From Gammaproteobacteria bacterium (GTDB taxonomy: Bacteria; Pseudomonadota; Gammaproteobacteria; SZUA-229): 35,288 bases of DNA. Below are positions 1 through 8,822 of this stretch, piece after piece. The notes under the pieces were generated by a model. It was not told the DNA's origin and searched no databases. It was given only the letters and a program-made list of their open reading frames with translations. The translations under genes and the position numbers were made by a program. Numbering within the stretch: the first letter of the stretch is position 1; every line of letters starts with the position of its first letter. Location of the stretch: contig JAPHRO010000068.1 of assembly GCA_026195895.1 (NCBI GenBank), forward strand, positions 1 to 35,288, given 5' to 3'.

Positions 1-46
1 AGGGCACCAGCGGGATCAGCCAGACAGTGGCCAGAAGATTATGCAT
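1..46 (-). CDS. Start of a membrane protein, probably NuoL-like DabB (partial)
   Basis: Only the first 15 codons are inside the window (MHNLLATVWLIPLVP). They read as a hydrophobic first segment of the kind that opens NuoL/NuoM-type proteins. A clear ribosome-binding site (GGAGG, 6 bases before the ATG) lies inside the end of dabA, and the ATG overlaps the dabA stop by 8 bases, so the two genes are probably translationally coupled. In known DAB systems DabA works with DabB, an integral membrane protein of the NuoL/proton-pumping family thought to supply the cation-coupled driving force. The identity is inferred from position and the short hydrophobic start; the rest lies beyond the window edge. 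Confidence 0.5.
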   Translation of the reverse strand, partial: MHNLLATVWLIPLVP

Positions 47-3000
47 GGCTGGCCTCCTGCCTGATCAACGCGGGTTCCAGTGGTAGATGATGGCCGTCAT
101 ACCAGGCGGTGGAATTGTCCACCATGGGCAGATCACTGCGCTGGCCATCCCAGGGAACAAAGCCTTTTTCCGGCACGAATACCTGGATCTGGTCGGAGTC
201 AGGGTCTTTGGCACTTAATAACAGCCAGCCCTTGCCCACCAGTTCCTGCAATGCCGGCTGGCGCATATAGATTTTGTTCAGTACTTCTATTTTGGCTTCG
301 ACAAGCACCTGCAGCCGCATGGCTTCGTGTATTTCAATCATCTGTTTGGGCAGGCCAGTACGCAAATCAGAATTGGCGCCATCCATTACCCCGAACAGAC
401 CGGTAACGTTGTGGGTGATTTTGGAGCCACTGCCATATTCAGCGTTATTTACCGTGGAAAAATAATATTCCAGGTTGATGCCCGCCCCGACCGGGCCGGC
501 GGCCAGCAGGATGGCCTCGATGATATGGCCTTCCTCATTGTCCTGGCTCGGATCATAGGAAATCAGGAACACGCGGCGATCAAAAAATGCACCCTGACTG
601 ATGGAGCGGCGACCGATGAAAGCCGCGGCGTTAGTGGCATGGCCCAGTTCTGGGCGTGCCTGTGATATATCGTAGGAACGGCCAGTGATATGTTTGATGG
701 CTGTTTTTAATGATGGCTTCCTGGGTGCCGAGGCCAGTCTGCGGCAGCGTTCATGGGCCGATTTTTGAGTGGCCAGATCGATTTCAGCGCGCAGTTTTTC
801 AAAACTCGGCAGCATGTCCTGCGGAATTTGTTCCTGATCGTACCAGAGGATGGCTTCATCCGCGGTATTGTGCTCGGCGCCGATAAACCAGGTGTCTGCC
901 GGGATGTTAACGCCGCGATCACCTAAGATCGCACGTATTTCCGGGCGATTAGCGATGGCGGCAAAAATCCGTGCATTGGGTCCACCATGCCGACCCGAGC
1001 AGGCGCCACAGTCATAAGCTGCCAGATGGGGATTGTTAACACTGAAGGAGCCATGACCCATCATAATCACGAACGGAGCCAGTGGCTTGTTCAGGCCCAC
1101 GGTGCGCAGGAAGCCCTGGATACGGTCGGCCTGTTCTGCATCGGTATAGCCAAACTGATTATCGTCAGGCGTGGCATCGGTTTTGGGCTGCTGGGTATTG
1201 ATCTCGACATGGGTGTGGACGGGTATATCGTAGGCGGTGCATATTTTTTCGGTGATCGTATGTAGCTGGCGGAAAGCGAAGGTTTTGGCTAACAGAGCAA
1301 ATAAACTGAACGGTGCGCTAAGTGCGATCAGTAAAGGCGTTAGCAAACTGCGTCGGGTTTCCTGCTGCACAATATCCTTGATTTTAATGCGCCGGGAGCG
1401 ACGGGATTTATGTTTGGTTAATTTGGTCTGTTCGTCTTCATCGGCCACTTCGCACAGGGTGTGTACCGGGTTGGCTACAACCGGACATAAAGGCGTGGTT
1501 TTCTCATCATCCAGTCCTTTCCAGTTAATCGGTACACCGAAAAATCCCGCTGCCCCCAGGGTTTCAATAGCCGGGTTGTGTTCTTCAAGGTGGCGTCGAA
1601 TGGATTCTTCACGATCATCCATACAGAAGGTGATTTGTGCCTCGGGGCGGCCATTAGCCTGTTTCCAGCGGCCACGATTTTCATTGGCGACCACGGCATT
1701 GAACAGCTTGTCACGGTAATTGCGTTCATAAGCCTGTAGCCAGATGAAGCCGGAGGTTTCCGCATCCAGCACATCTATGCAGTTGAAAATCTGGGCTATC
1801 TGATCGTCGGTCAGGCTTTCGACATCATTAGCGCATAGTCCCAGATGCTGCGCCAGACGGAACAGGGGCCAGGCATGGTCAAATACCGAATAGCCTTTAA
1901 CCTGATCGGACATGGGCGTGTTGCGCCAGGTCATGATCATATCCGCCAGTTGCCGCCAGGGTTGATAATGATCGTGATCCAGCAGGGAGCGTTGAATCTG
2001 TCGCTGTGCCAGTGTGACCAGATATTCGGGCAGGCGATTGTTGAACATCACGTAGCGGACGAAAAATTCCGACTGGCGACGACGGAAATACCAGCGTAAT
2101 ACGTCGAGATTGGCTTCGATTTGCCACTGTTCGCGGCACAGGCGCTGGGCAAATAAACGTTCCAGCACCAGCCTGACGGCGAGAAAATCCAGCATCTCAA
2201 TGGGCTGGGTTTCCCCTTCGTACTGGGGGTTTTGCTGGCGCCATAAAAACATGCCAGACCAGCCGGGAGTTTCCAGCGCCAGTCGTTCCAGATAATGGGC
2301 CCAGTGGGTTTCCGAAATGCCCAGTTGATTCAGCTCGACAATGATCGTGTCCAGCGCGTTATCGGGCAGACTGTCAATGCTGTCCTGCCAGTCGGGTAAC
2401 TGGTCGAAAATCCAGATCAGGTCGTTTTTCGCGCTGTTACGCCAGGCCGCGTAAAACCCCTGCTGACGTTGATGGTGATGCCAGGCCGACATGCCCTGGT
2501 CGAGGTAGTTGGCCAGATGCTGCTGCAGCATGGGCCGAATATCATCAAGAATGTCCTGACCGGTGAGGGATTGCAGAAAACCGCGCAGGGTAAGATCGTG
2601 ACCCACTTTACGAATAAGCTGGCCGAGCTGATTTTTAGCTTCTTTTTCTACCTGGCGATGGAGTAGAGATGATTCGGTCTGACCCTCGGATTCTTCCGGA
2701 ATGATGTTGCGCAGCAGGCTTTCGGCGGCTTCCGGGTCCAGCTCCATCAGTTCTTCCGGATGCACCAGGTAATGTTCCAGATGCATACTCTGCAGGCAGC
2801 TAAACCAGAGTGCGTTAATGGCTTCGGCTTCCGAGTCTTCACCATGGATTTTTGCAGCAGCAAGCAGTTTTTTGCGATTCTGTGCTTCAATATCCTGCTG
2901 GAAGCGGTTCAGCTCGTCGAGTTCTTCCACATGCCAGGTGAACTGGCAGCCGGTGACAGACTTTAACGGATAGCGTAACGCCGTTAGATAGATGTCGCGG

Positions 3001-3320
3001 CGAGTCAGTTTGTCACCAATCGCCTCATCGGCCTGCAGGTCGTCGCGATCATTCACTACCGCATTAAGGTCATCTAACGAAATGCGGCCGTTGTTAAAAT
3101 ATTCGCGATAACGTTCGGCGGTTTCGTAGCCATAGGCGCCGGTCAGTTCATGGGCTGCTTTCAGGGCATCCGGAAAAGACATGTGCTGGTAGCCATGCAG
3201 GGTATTGTGATGAACAAAGTTCCTGATGGGGGCCTGACCCGGCAACACATGTTCAAGATGTGCAATCACATCCTGTAATTGCTGGCGTATATCGATGGAT
3301 GGATTTTCAGTTTCAGCCAT
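39..3320 (-). CDS. dabA: DabA-type inorganic carbon transporter subunit (DUF2309/UPF0753)
   Basis: This is the large cytoplasmic subunit of the DAB inorganic-carbon accumulation system. It carries a beta-carbonic-anhydrase-like zinc site proposed to hydrate CO2 in one direction, energised by the membrane partner DabB. The protein has 1093 residues, on the long side for the family. The expected zinc ligands are visible: C566 and D568 in FCMDDREES, with R570 beside them, then H756 in MMGHGSFS and C771 in AAYDCGAC. The 15-residue spacing between H756 and C771 matches the ligand pair described for Halothiobacillus DabA. A basic stretch (about 636-648) and a hydrophobic stretch (about 658-680) sit between the two halves of the site. 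The ATG directly abuts the stop of the NuoM-like gene and has a strong GGGAGG site 6 bases upstream, so the start is secure. No internal break is seen. Confidence 0.93.
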   Translation of the reverse strand: MAETENPSIDIRQQLQDVIAHLEHVLPGQAPIRNFVHHNTLHGYQHMSFPDALKAAHELTGAYGYETAERYREYFNNGRISLDDLNAVVNDRDDLQADEAIGDKLTRRDIYLTALRYPLKSVTGCQFTWHVEELDELNRFQQDIEAQNRKKLLAAAKIHGEDSEAEAINALWFSCLQSMHLEHYLVHPEELMELDPEAAESLLRNIIPEESEGQTESSLLHRQVEKEAKNQLGQLIRKVGHDLTLRGFLQSLTGQDILDDIRPMLQQHLANYLDQGMSAWHHHQRQQGFYAAWRNSAKNDLIWIFDQLPDWQDSIDSLPDNALDTIIVELNQLGISETHWAHYLERLALETPGWSGMFLWRQQNPQYEGETQPIEMLDFLAVRLVLERLFAQRLCREQWQIEANLDVLRWYFRRRQSEFFVRYVMFNNRLPEYLVTLAQRQIQRSLLDHDHYQPWRQLADMIMTWRNTPMSDQVKGYSVFDHAWPLFRLAQHLGLCANDVESLTDDQIAQIFNCIDVLDAETSGFIWLQAYERNYRDKLFNAVVANENRGRWKQANGRPEAQITFCMDDREESIRRHLEEHNPAIETLGAAGFFGVPINWKGLDDEKTTPLCPVVANPVHTLCEVADEDEQTKLTKHKSRRSRRIKIKDIVQQETRRSLLTPLLIALSAPFSLFALLAKTFAFRQLHTITEKICTAYDIPVHTHVEINTQQPKTDATPDDNQFGYTDAEQADRIQGFLRTVGLNKPLAPFVIMMGHGSFSVNNPHLAAYDCGACSGRHGGPNARIFAAIANRPEIRAILGDRGVNIPADTWFIGAEHNTADEAILWYDQEQIPQDMLPSFEKLRAEIDLATQKSAHERCRRLASAPRKPSLKTAIKHITGRSYDISQARPELGHATNAAAFIGRRSISQGAFFDRRVFLISYDPSQDNEEGHIIEAILLAAGPVGAGINLEYYFSTVNNAEYGSGSKITHNVTGLFGVMDGANSDLRTGLPKQMIEIHEAMRLQVLVEAKIEVLNKIYMRQPALQELVGKGWLLLSAKDPDSDQIQVFVPEKGFVPWDGQRSDLPMVDNSTAWYDGHHLPLEPALIRQEASHA

Positions 3321-4787
3321 TTATAGCCTCCCCGCAAATACAGCGCTAAGTTCGCTTATCGAGGCGCTCATAAGTTCCAGCACTGGCGCCGGGAAAAAGC
3401 CAATACTCACAAAGCCGATAGTTAAGAAACTGGCGGCGAGCATTTCGTGGTTGCGCAAATCCTTGATGGATTGCATTTCCTTTTTGACTGGCCCGGTAAA
3501 CAGGCGACCCACGGTACGAATAGCGTAGGCGCTGGAAATGAGTACGCCCAGGCTGAGGATGATCATGATCCAGCCCCAGCGTTCGAAGCCACCGATCAAA
3601 GCATGCAGTTCAGCGACAAAACCGGCGGTGCCCGGCATGCCGACGGCAGCAATGAAAGCCAGGGTAGTGAAAAAGGCAAACCTGGGCGTGACACGCACCA
3701 GTGAGCTGTAGTGGTTTACATCCCGTGTATGGGTACGCTCATAAAGCAGGCCGATGAGCAGGAACATGGCGCCGGCCACCAGGCCGTGGGCCACCATCTG
3801 TAATACGGCACCGGTGAGGCCCGTGATATTCAGTGCGGCAATGCCCAGCAGTACGACGCCCATATGGCTAACGGAAGAATAGGCAATCATGCTTTTCAGA
3901 TCCGACTGGCGCCAGGCCAGTAGACCGCCGTAAATCAGGCTAAACAGGGCCAGGGTCGCCAGCATGGGTTGCAGTGCGATTACCGCTTCGGGCAGCATCG
4001 AACTGGCTCGAATCAGTCCATAAGAACCCATTTTAAGCAAAATGCCGGAGAGCAATATACTCACCGGGCTTGGCGCTTCTACATGGGCTAGCGGTAGCCA
4101 GCCATGGATGGGGAAGATTGGCATCTTGACGCCAAAACCAATCAGAAAACCCAGAAAAATCCAGAACTGGGTATCGGGCGATAAACTGCGTGCACTGGCC
4201 AGCATATCGGCCATGGCAAATGAATGTTCGGGTGTGCTATCAAACAGGGCCAGGATACTTAACAGCATGAACACCGAGCCGCCCATGGTGTAAAGCACAA
4301 AATTCAGTGCTGCGGTATGACGGCGTTTTCCACCCCAGCGGTCAATCAGGAAAAACAGTGGAATCAGGGTGAGTTCCCAGAATAGATAGAACAGAGTCCA
4401 GTCCTGTGCCATGAAAACGCCGAGCATGGCAGTTTCCAGTAGCAGGATTAAAAAATAATAAGCTTTGATGCCTTGTTTAATGCTGGACGATGCCATGATG
4501 GCAATCACGCATAGCAGCGTCGCCAGCAGGATCATGGGCAGGGAAATGCCGTCGACACCCATCGCATAAGACGTCCCCAGTCGGGTATTCCAGGCCGTTT
4601 GCTCACTGAATTGCAGCAGCGCAGTGGAAGAGTCGAATGCGTAAAGCAAATACCAGGACTGTATTAGTGCCGCAAGCGCAGCGAGAATGGCCAGATTACG
4701 GATCAATTTAGGCTGATCTGATGGTAGAACAGTGATAATAGCTGCGCCGATTAGCGGCAGTAGCAACAGCAGAGTAAGGTCGTGCAT
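3321..4787 (-). CDS. NuoM-like proton-translocating membrane subunit of the Dab operon
   Basis: A 488-residue multi-spanning protein of the NuoL/M/N (Mrp antiporter-like, proton_antipo_M) family. The charged residues that line the ion path in these proteins are all present: E138 in FWELTLIP, K221 in GVKMPIFPIHGW, K252 in ILLKMGSYG and K298 in DLKSMIAYSS. This organisation resembles complex I subunit NuoM more than NuoL. No other complex I genes are present, so it is unlikely to be part of a nuo operon. It is the first gene of a leftward operon and ends directly against the dabA ATG, which suggests that it belongs to the inorganic-carbon transporter as a second proton- or sodium-coupled membrane subunit. 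That role is inference. The ATG has only a weak GGA-type ribosome-binding site. Confidence 0.85.
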   Translation of the reverse strand: MHDLTLLLLLPLIGAAIITVLPSDQPKLIRNLAILAALAALIQSWYLLYAFDSSTALLQFSEQTAWNTRLGTSYAMGVDGISLPMILLATLLCVIAIMASSSIKQGIKAYYFLILLLETAMLGVFMAQDWTLFYLFWELTLIPLFFLIDRWGGKRRHTAALNFVLYTMGGSVFMLLSILALFDSTPEHSFAMADMLASARSLSPDTQFWIFLGFLIGFGVKMPIFPIHGWLPLAHVEAPSPVSILLSGILLKMGSYGLIRASSMLPEAVIALQPMLATLALFSLIYGGLLAWRQSDLKSMIAYSSVSHMGVVLLGIAALNITGLTGAVLQMVAHGLVAGAMFLLIGLLYERTHTRDVNHYSSLVRVTPRFAFFTTLAFIAAVGMPGTAGFVAELHALIGGFERWGWIMIILSLGVLISSAYAIRTVGRLFTGPVKKEMQSIKDLRNHEMLAASFLTIGFVSIGFFPAPVLELMSASISELSAVFAGRL

Positions 4788-4887
4788 TCTGATCCGGGCC
4801 AGGAATTAAACCATGGATTCCCGGCATTTATTTATTGTGATTTAAAGGGAAAAAAACAGGCGTCGAAGACTAGCATGATATATCCAT

Positions 4888-4906
4888 TAAGTCACTTGTA
4901 AGTCAC
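4888..4906 (-). promoter_or_regulatory. Tandem direct repeat overlapping a candidate Dab operon -35
   Basis: The 8-base word GTGACTTA (minus strand) occurs twice with 3 bases between, a period of 11. The upstream copy supplies GTGACT as a possible -35 box, followed 17 bases later by ATATAT as a possible -10. Direct repeats spaced by one helical turn over a -35 are typical of OmpR/PhoB-family activators. The assignment to a regulator class is inference. Confidence 0.4.
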
Positions 4907-4984
4907 CTGGCTTTCGAGGGAGGCCATTGCGTGATTGACGGTGTCATTGCTTATGTCTCAATCGCCAGTCCGACGCGTATGTTT

Positions 4985-5004
4985 TCAGGTTAAAAATAAC
5001 CTGA
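4985..5004. promoter_or_regulatory. Perfect 8-bp palindrome (candidate operator)
   Basis: TCAGGTTA and its exact reverse complement TAACCTGA are separated by AAAA. There is no T-tract and no gene end nearby, so a terminator is unlikely. The even symmetry does not fit the usual LysR T-N11-A motif. It lies in the divergent gap between the Dab operon and sulP, consistent with an operator for a dimeric repressor, but no regulator is identified. Confidence 0.4.
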
Positions 5005-5007
5005 TAT

Positions 5008-5025
5008 TGACCCACATCTGGGTCA
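5008..5025. promoter_or_regulatory. Second palindrome, TGACCC-N6-GGGTCA
   Basis: A perfect 6-bp inverted repeat with a 6-base spacer begins 3 bases after the preceding palindrome. The arms are unrelated in sequence to those of the first one, so a different protein may bind, or the pair may form one composite site. Confidence 0.35.
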
Positions 5026-5247
5026 CGATACTTGCGGCGTAGCCCGCTGCTATAACCGGTACCCATTTGAGATGGCCGAAGAACGTATAATTATCCTGAG
5101 CCATGCCCATCAGTGCAACACCAGCGGCTGGATATATATGTGTGTCATCTTCACACGCAAGAACGGTTTGGATTTAGCTCAATGCAGAAACTTTTCGGCC
5201 ATTACGCAGGATTTAAGCCACAACAAAAAACGGCGATGGCAGCATAG

Positions 5248-5278
5248 CTGTCAGTGTGTTGTGTCAAATCTATATAAT
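5248..5278 (+). promoter_or_regulatory. Candidate sulP promoter
   Basis: A perfect TATAAT lies at 5273-5278, about 90 bases before the sulP ATG. The best -35 match is CTGTCA at 5248-5253, but its 19-base spacing is long, so activation by a regulator is possible. An alternative weaker promoter could lie nearer the gene. Confidence 0.35.
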
Positions 5279-5370
5279 TTGTTTTAGGGCAAATGAAGAG
5301 GCAGTGTAAGTATGTTAAGATATTTCGATTTTCTGGCTTACTAAACCGACTAAACTGATCCGAGGAACCC

Positions 5371-7143
5371 ATGGCGTCTGACAAAGCTACCAACATTCTA
5401 TACAAAGTTTTCCCGTTTCTTGTCTGGGCACCCATGCTTAAAGATTCCAGTGTATTAAAAGCCGATTTGATTGCGGGCTTAACCGTCGCACTGGTACTGA
5501 TACCACAGTCTATGGCGTATGCAAATCTGGCCGGGCTGCCCGCGTATTTTGGTTTGTATATTTCATTTTTACCGGTAATGGTGGCGGCTCTTTGGGGATC
5601 ATCTAAACAATTAGGTACGGGACCGGTCGCGGTCGTTTCCCTGATGACGGCAACGGCTATTGCCACAGTGGTTGGTGGTACAGCACTGGATAACCCGGAG
5701 TTAGCAGAAATATATATTCCACTGGCTATGTTTATGGCGTTGCTGGTCGGGTTATTCCAGTTTTCCCTGGGTTTGTTCCGTTTAGGTGTCGTGGTCAACT
5801 TCCTTTCGCATCCGGTTATCGTTGGATTTACCAATGCGGCTGCGCTGGTGATTGGTTTATCCCAGTTATCAAAAATCTTCGGCGTGTCTATGCCCGGTGG
5901 CCCTAATGATCCGTTTATTACTGTCCGGGTATGGGGTGTATTGCAGCAACTGGGAGATACGCATTTAGCGACCTTTGTTATGGGCATGGGCGCATTTGCA
6001 GTGATGTTGTTAATGAAAAAACATGCACCGAAATTACCCGGTGTGCTGGTCGCAGTAGTGGGTACCATTCTTATCAGCTACATGATTGATTATGAGGGCA
6101 TGGGTGGTAGTGTTGTTGGTCAAATTCCGGAGGGGCTGCCGACGATTTCTGTTCCGGATTTTAATCTGGAGTTGATGGGTAGTTTATTGCCGAGTGCTAT
6201 GATTATTGCTCTGGTCGGTTTTATGGAAGCCATATCCATCGCGAAAGCGATGGCGGCAAAAACCAAAGATCGAATTGATCCAAACCAGGAATTGATAGGG
6301 CAGGGTCTTGCCAATATCGTCGGTAGTTTTTCTCAGTCCTACCCCGCCTCCGGATCGTTCTCGCGTTCTGCAGTGAATCTAAATGCGGGCGCTAAAACCG
6401 GCTTTTCTTCTGTAGTCACTGCAATTGTTGTGCTGATTACGCTGTTATTCCTGACGCCTCTGTTGTATCACTTGCCCAATGCAGTGCTGGCGGCGGTTAT
6501 TATGATGGCGGTATTTGGCCTGATTAATTTCAAAGCCGTGAAACATGCATGGCGTACCAGTAAGCATGACGGTATTGCTGCTGTCGTTACTTTTGTGGCA
6601 ACTCTGGCATTTGCACCTCATCTGGATAAGGGCATTTTAATTGGCGCGGGTCTGGCTTTAGGTTTGTATCTGTACCGCACGATGAAGCCAAGGGTTGCCT
6701 TGCTTGGTCGATATCCTGATGGCACTTTGCGCGATCTGGCAGTAAATCCTGATCTGGCCAGAGATGATGAAATAGTCGTGTTGCGCTTTGATGGTTCGTT
6801 GTACTTTGCCAATGTTTCATATTTTGAAGATACTATTCTGGAGGCAGTGAGCGAACACCAGGACGTTAAATACATTCTTGTTGTTGGAGATGGCGTTAAT
6901 CAGCTAGATGCGTCCGGTGAAGAAGTTGTGCATCATTTAATCGAGCGATTACGTGATAACGATATTACGCTGGTGTTCAGTGGACTGAAAAAGCAGATTC
7001 TGGATGTGATGCGTAATTCACATTTATTTGAGGTGCTTGGGGAAGAAAATTTCTTTGCCACCGAAGATATGGCGCTGGTTGATATATATAAGCGTCTTGG
7101 CAAGGAAGGTGAAGATGCGGTGTTATTGCCGCAATCGGCCTAA
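5371..7143 (+). CDS. SulP family anion transporter with STAS domain
   Basis: A 590-residue inner-membrane transporter of the SLC26/SulP family, which moves sulfate, bicarbonate or other anions. The membrane domain spans about residues 25-435 and includes the family signatures PQSMAYANLAGLPAYFGLY near residue 50 and YPASGSFSRSAVN near residue 325. A cytoplasmic STAS domain follows at about 465-565 (DEIVVLRFDGSLYFANVSYF and onward). The start is supported by GAGGAA 5 bases upstream. Sulfate and bicarbonate transporters of this family cannot be told apart by eye. Its position opposite a DabA operon makes bicarbonate uptake, as in cyanobacterial BicA and some sulfur oxidisers, an attractive inference. 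A strong terminator follows. Confidence 0.9.
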   Translation: MASDKATNILYKVFPFLVWAPMLKDSSVLKADLIAGLTVALVLIPQSMAYANLAGLPAYFGLYISFLPVMVAALWGSSKQLGTGPVAVVSLMTATAIATVVGGTALDNPELAEIYIPLAMFMALLVGLFQFSLGLFRLGVVVNFLSHPVIVGFTNAAALVIGLSQLSKIFGVSMPGGPNDPFITVRVWGVLQQLGDTHLATFVMGMGAFAVMLLMKKHAPKLPGVLVAVVGTILISYMIDYEGMGGSVVGQIPEGLPTISVPDFNLELMGSLLPSAMIIALVGFMEAISIAKAMAAKTKDRIDPNQELIGQGLANIVGSFSQSYPASGSFSRSAVNLNAGAKTGFSSVVTAIVVLITLLFLTPLLYHLPNAVLAAVIMMAVFGLINFKAVKHAWRTSKHDGIAAVVTFVATLAFAPHLDKGILIGAGLALGLYLYRTMKPRVALLGRYPDGTLRDLAVNPDLARDDEIVVLRFDGSLYFANVSYFEDTILEAVSEHQDVKYILVVGDGVNQLDASGEEVVHHLIERLRDNDITLVFSGLKKQILDVMRNSHLFEVLGEENFFATEDMALVDIYKRLGKEGEDAVLLPQSA

Positions 7144-7167
7144 GTTCAGCTTATAAATTAAAAATAC

Positions 7168-7202
7168 AAATCCGCTGTAATTATTATTGCAGCGGATTTT
7201 TT
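7168..7202 (+). terminator. Intrinsic terminator after sulP
   Basis: AAATCCGCTG and CAGCGGATTT form a perfect 10-bp stem around a 12-base AT-rich loop that can itself pair partly, followed by a run of T. It ends 6 bases before the trmB stop and may serve both converging genes. Confidence 0.85.
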
Positions 7203-7207
7203 ATGGA

Positions 7208-7891
7208 TTAGATTTTTTTAAACAGTAAATCCCAGACGCCGTGGCCCAGGCGGTGCCCACGTTTTTCAAATTTTGTAGTGGGACGTTGTTCAGGTTTTGG
7301 AACATAAGTGTTGTCAGGTGACATGTTGCAAAAGTTTTTATTGCGATTTAAAACTGCCAGCATATGTTCGGCGTAATCTTCCCAGTCGGTGGCCAGATGA
7401 AACATGCCATCTTTTTTAAGTTTATGCGCCAGCATAGTCACAAAATCGTCCTGCACAATGCGGCGTTTGTGATGTTTCTTTTTGTGCCAGGGGTCCGGGA
7501 AAAACAACTGAAACCGGGTGATGCTTTGTTCAGCTATTTGATCGCGAATAACATCAACGGCATCATGATTGGAAATCCGAATATTTTCCAGACCGGCTTC
7601 ATCAATCAGCTGTAATAAATGGCCGATACCGGGGCGATGAACTTCGATGCCTAAATAATTCCTGTCAGGATTTGCCTGCGCCATTTGAAACAGGGAGGCG
7701 CCATTGCCAAAGCCGATTTCCATAACAACAGGAGCTGATCGCGCGAATAATTTTTCCAGGTCAATTGCCTGATCAGTGTATTCAACACCAAATTTTGGCC
7801 AGAGTTCATCCAGGGCTTTTTGCTGGCCGGGTGTCAGGCGACCTTCGCGTTTAACAAAGCTGCGGATGGTGCGTAAGTATTTTGGTTCCAT
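7208..7891 (-). CDS. trmB: tRNA (guanine-N7)-methyltransferase
   Basis: TrmB transfers a methyl group from S-adenosylmethionine to N7 of G46 in the variable loop of tRNAs. The 227-residue length is normal. The SAM-binding motif VMEIGFGNGASL lies near residues 55-67, the acidic residue of LGIEVHRPG follows near 90, and the substrate-binding signature FFPDPWHKKKHHKRR is near 128-142. The C-terminus includes the usual TKFEKRG motif. It lies downstream of thiG on the same strand with a 64-base gap and may share its transcript. Confidence 0.95.
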   Translation of the reverse strand: MEPKYLRTIRSFVKREGRLTPGQQKALDELWPKFGVEYTDQAIDLEKLFARSAPVVMEIGFGNGASLFQMAQANPDRNYLGIEVHRPGIGHLLQLIDEAGLENIRISNHDAVDVIRDQIAEQSITRFQLFFPDPWHKKKHHKRRIVQDDFVTMLAHKLKKDGMFHLATDWEDYAEHMLAVLNRNKNFCNMSPDNTYVPKPEQRPTTKFEKRGHRLGHGVWDLLFKKI

Positions 7892-7955
7892 AAATATAGC
7901 GGGCCGAATTGCGCTGGTGGAATCACCAGACGCGTTCCGTTATTACTTGATTAAC

Positions 7956-8744
7956 TTAGAAGAAGGTGCCGTCAATTGGTGATGAAGCTGATGCAAAACG
8001 TTTGCGCGGCATACGCCCTGCCAGGAATGCTTCGCGACCCGCCTCAACGGCTTTTTTCATAGCCGATGCCATAAGCACCGGGTTTTGCGCGGCGGCAATG
8101 GCGGTGTTCATCAGGATACCATCACAACCGAGTTCCATTGCGATTGCCGCATCAGATGCTGTACCTACGCCGGCATCTACCAGGATGGGTACATTGGCAT
8201 TTTCAACAATGGTTAAAATATTGTAGGGGTTGCGAATGCCCAGGCCAGATCCGATGGGGGCCGCCAGTGGCATCACTGCGACGCAGCCAATTTCTTCCAG
8301 GCGCCTGGCAATGATGGGGTCGTCATTGGTGTAGACCATGACTTTGAAATTATCTTTGACCAGTATTTCGGCTGCTTCCAGAGTTGCGGTAATGTCTGGA
8401 AACAGCGTTTTTTCATCGCCGAGTACTTCCAGTTTGACCAGATCATGGCCATCGAGCAATTCACGGGCCAGACGGCAGGTGCGCACGGCATCTTCCGTGG
8501 TATAGCAGCCGGCTGTGTTGGGCAGGATGGTATATTTTTCTGGTGGTAGCGCATCGAGTAAATTAGGCTCATCGGGATTCTGGCCGATATTGGTACGACG
8601 TATCGCCACGGTGACTATTTCGGCACCACTGGCTTCGGTCGCTGCTCGGGTTTCGTCCAGATCTTTATATTTGCCCGAACCCGTGAGCAGTCGTGAATTA
8701 TAAGCTTTATCGGCGATGATGAGTTGGTCAGTTGTGTTTGTCAT
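7956..8744 (-). CDS. thiG: Thiazole synthase
   Basis: ThiG builds the thiazole phosphate of thiamine from deoxyxylulose phosphate, dehydroglycine and the ThiS thiocarboxylate. The 262-residue protein is full length. The Schiff-base lysine is K104 in LVKLEVLGD, and the phosphate-binding PIGSGLGI and [12 protein letters not shown] segments are present. No good ribosome-binding site precedes the ATG at 8744. The 116-base gap to thiS is filled by two palindromes. Dehydroglycine would come from the nearby ThiO, which fits an aerobic ThiO-type pathway rather than ThiH. Confidence 0.96.
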   Translation of the reverse strand: MTNTTDQLIIADKAYNSRLLTGSGKYKDLDETRAATEASGAEIVTVAIRRTNIGQNPDEPNLLDALPPEKYTILPNTAGCYTTEDAVRTCRLARELLDGHDLVKLEVLGDEKTLFPDITATLEAAEILVKDNFKVMVYTNDDPIIARRLEEIGCVAVMPLAAPIGSGLGIRNPYNILTIVENANVPILVDAGVGTASDAAIAMELGCDGILMNTAIAAAQNPVLMASAMKKAVEAGREAFLAGRMPRKRFASASSPIDGTFF

Positions 8745-8798
8745 GTGTAATTGGCTTTAGTTAGGGTATGGCGGAAACCATCATGGTGTAAATTTCCT

Positions 8799-8818
8799 GC
8801 CCAGCATCCCTGCTGGGC
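8799..8818. repeat. Palindrome 1 between thiS and thiG
   Basis: GCCCAGCA and TGCTGGGC form a perfect 8-bp stem around a 4-base loop. With the neighbouring palindrome it makes a compact double-hairpin resembling REP/BIME-type intergenic elements. No second copy exists in this window, so repetitiveness is unproven. Confidence 0.5.
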
Positions 8819-8822
8819 GTTC

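Larger units (their letters stand above)
4788..5370. other. Divergent intergenic region between the Dab operon and sulP
   Basis: This 583-base stretch separates two divergent transport genes and holds no convincing gene. A 71-codon plus-strand frame at 5072-5287 has unremarkable composition and no recognisable family. The region contains an 11-bp-period direct repeat near 4888-4906, two adjacent palindromes at 4985-5025 and a TATAAT box at 5273-5278. No LysR-type regulator gene is present, although such genes often accompany carbon-uptake operons. Confidence 0.7.

Noticed and set aside
987-1719. Two plus-strand frames (92 and 160 codons) opposite dabA
   Set aside because: Both are antisense shadows of the conserved zinc-site half of DabA.
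3321-4787. Reading the NuoM-like gene as part of a complex I operon
   Set aside because: No other nuo subunit is adjacent and its stop abuts dabA, so a Dab-associated role fits better.
5072-5287. 71-codon plus-strand frame in the Dab-sulP gap
   Set aside because: No recognisable motif and no good ribosome-binding site; its end runs through the candidate sulP -10 box. Treated as chance.
5202-6068. 288-codon minus-strand frame opposite the start of sulP
   Set aside because: It lies antisense to a clear SulP membrane domain, has low-complexity Thr/Asn/Pro-rich composition and no family resemblance.
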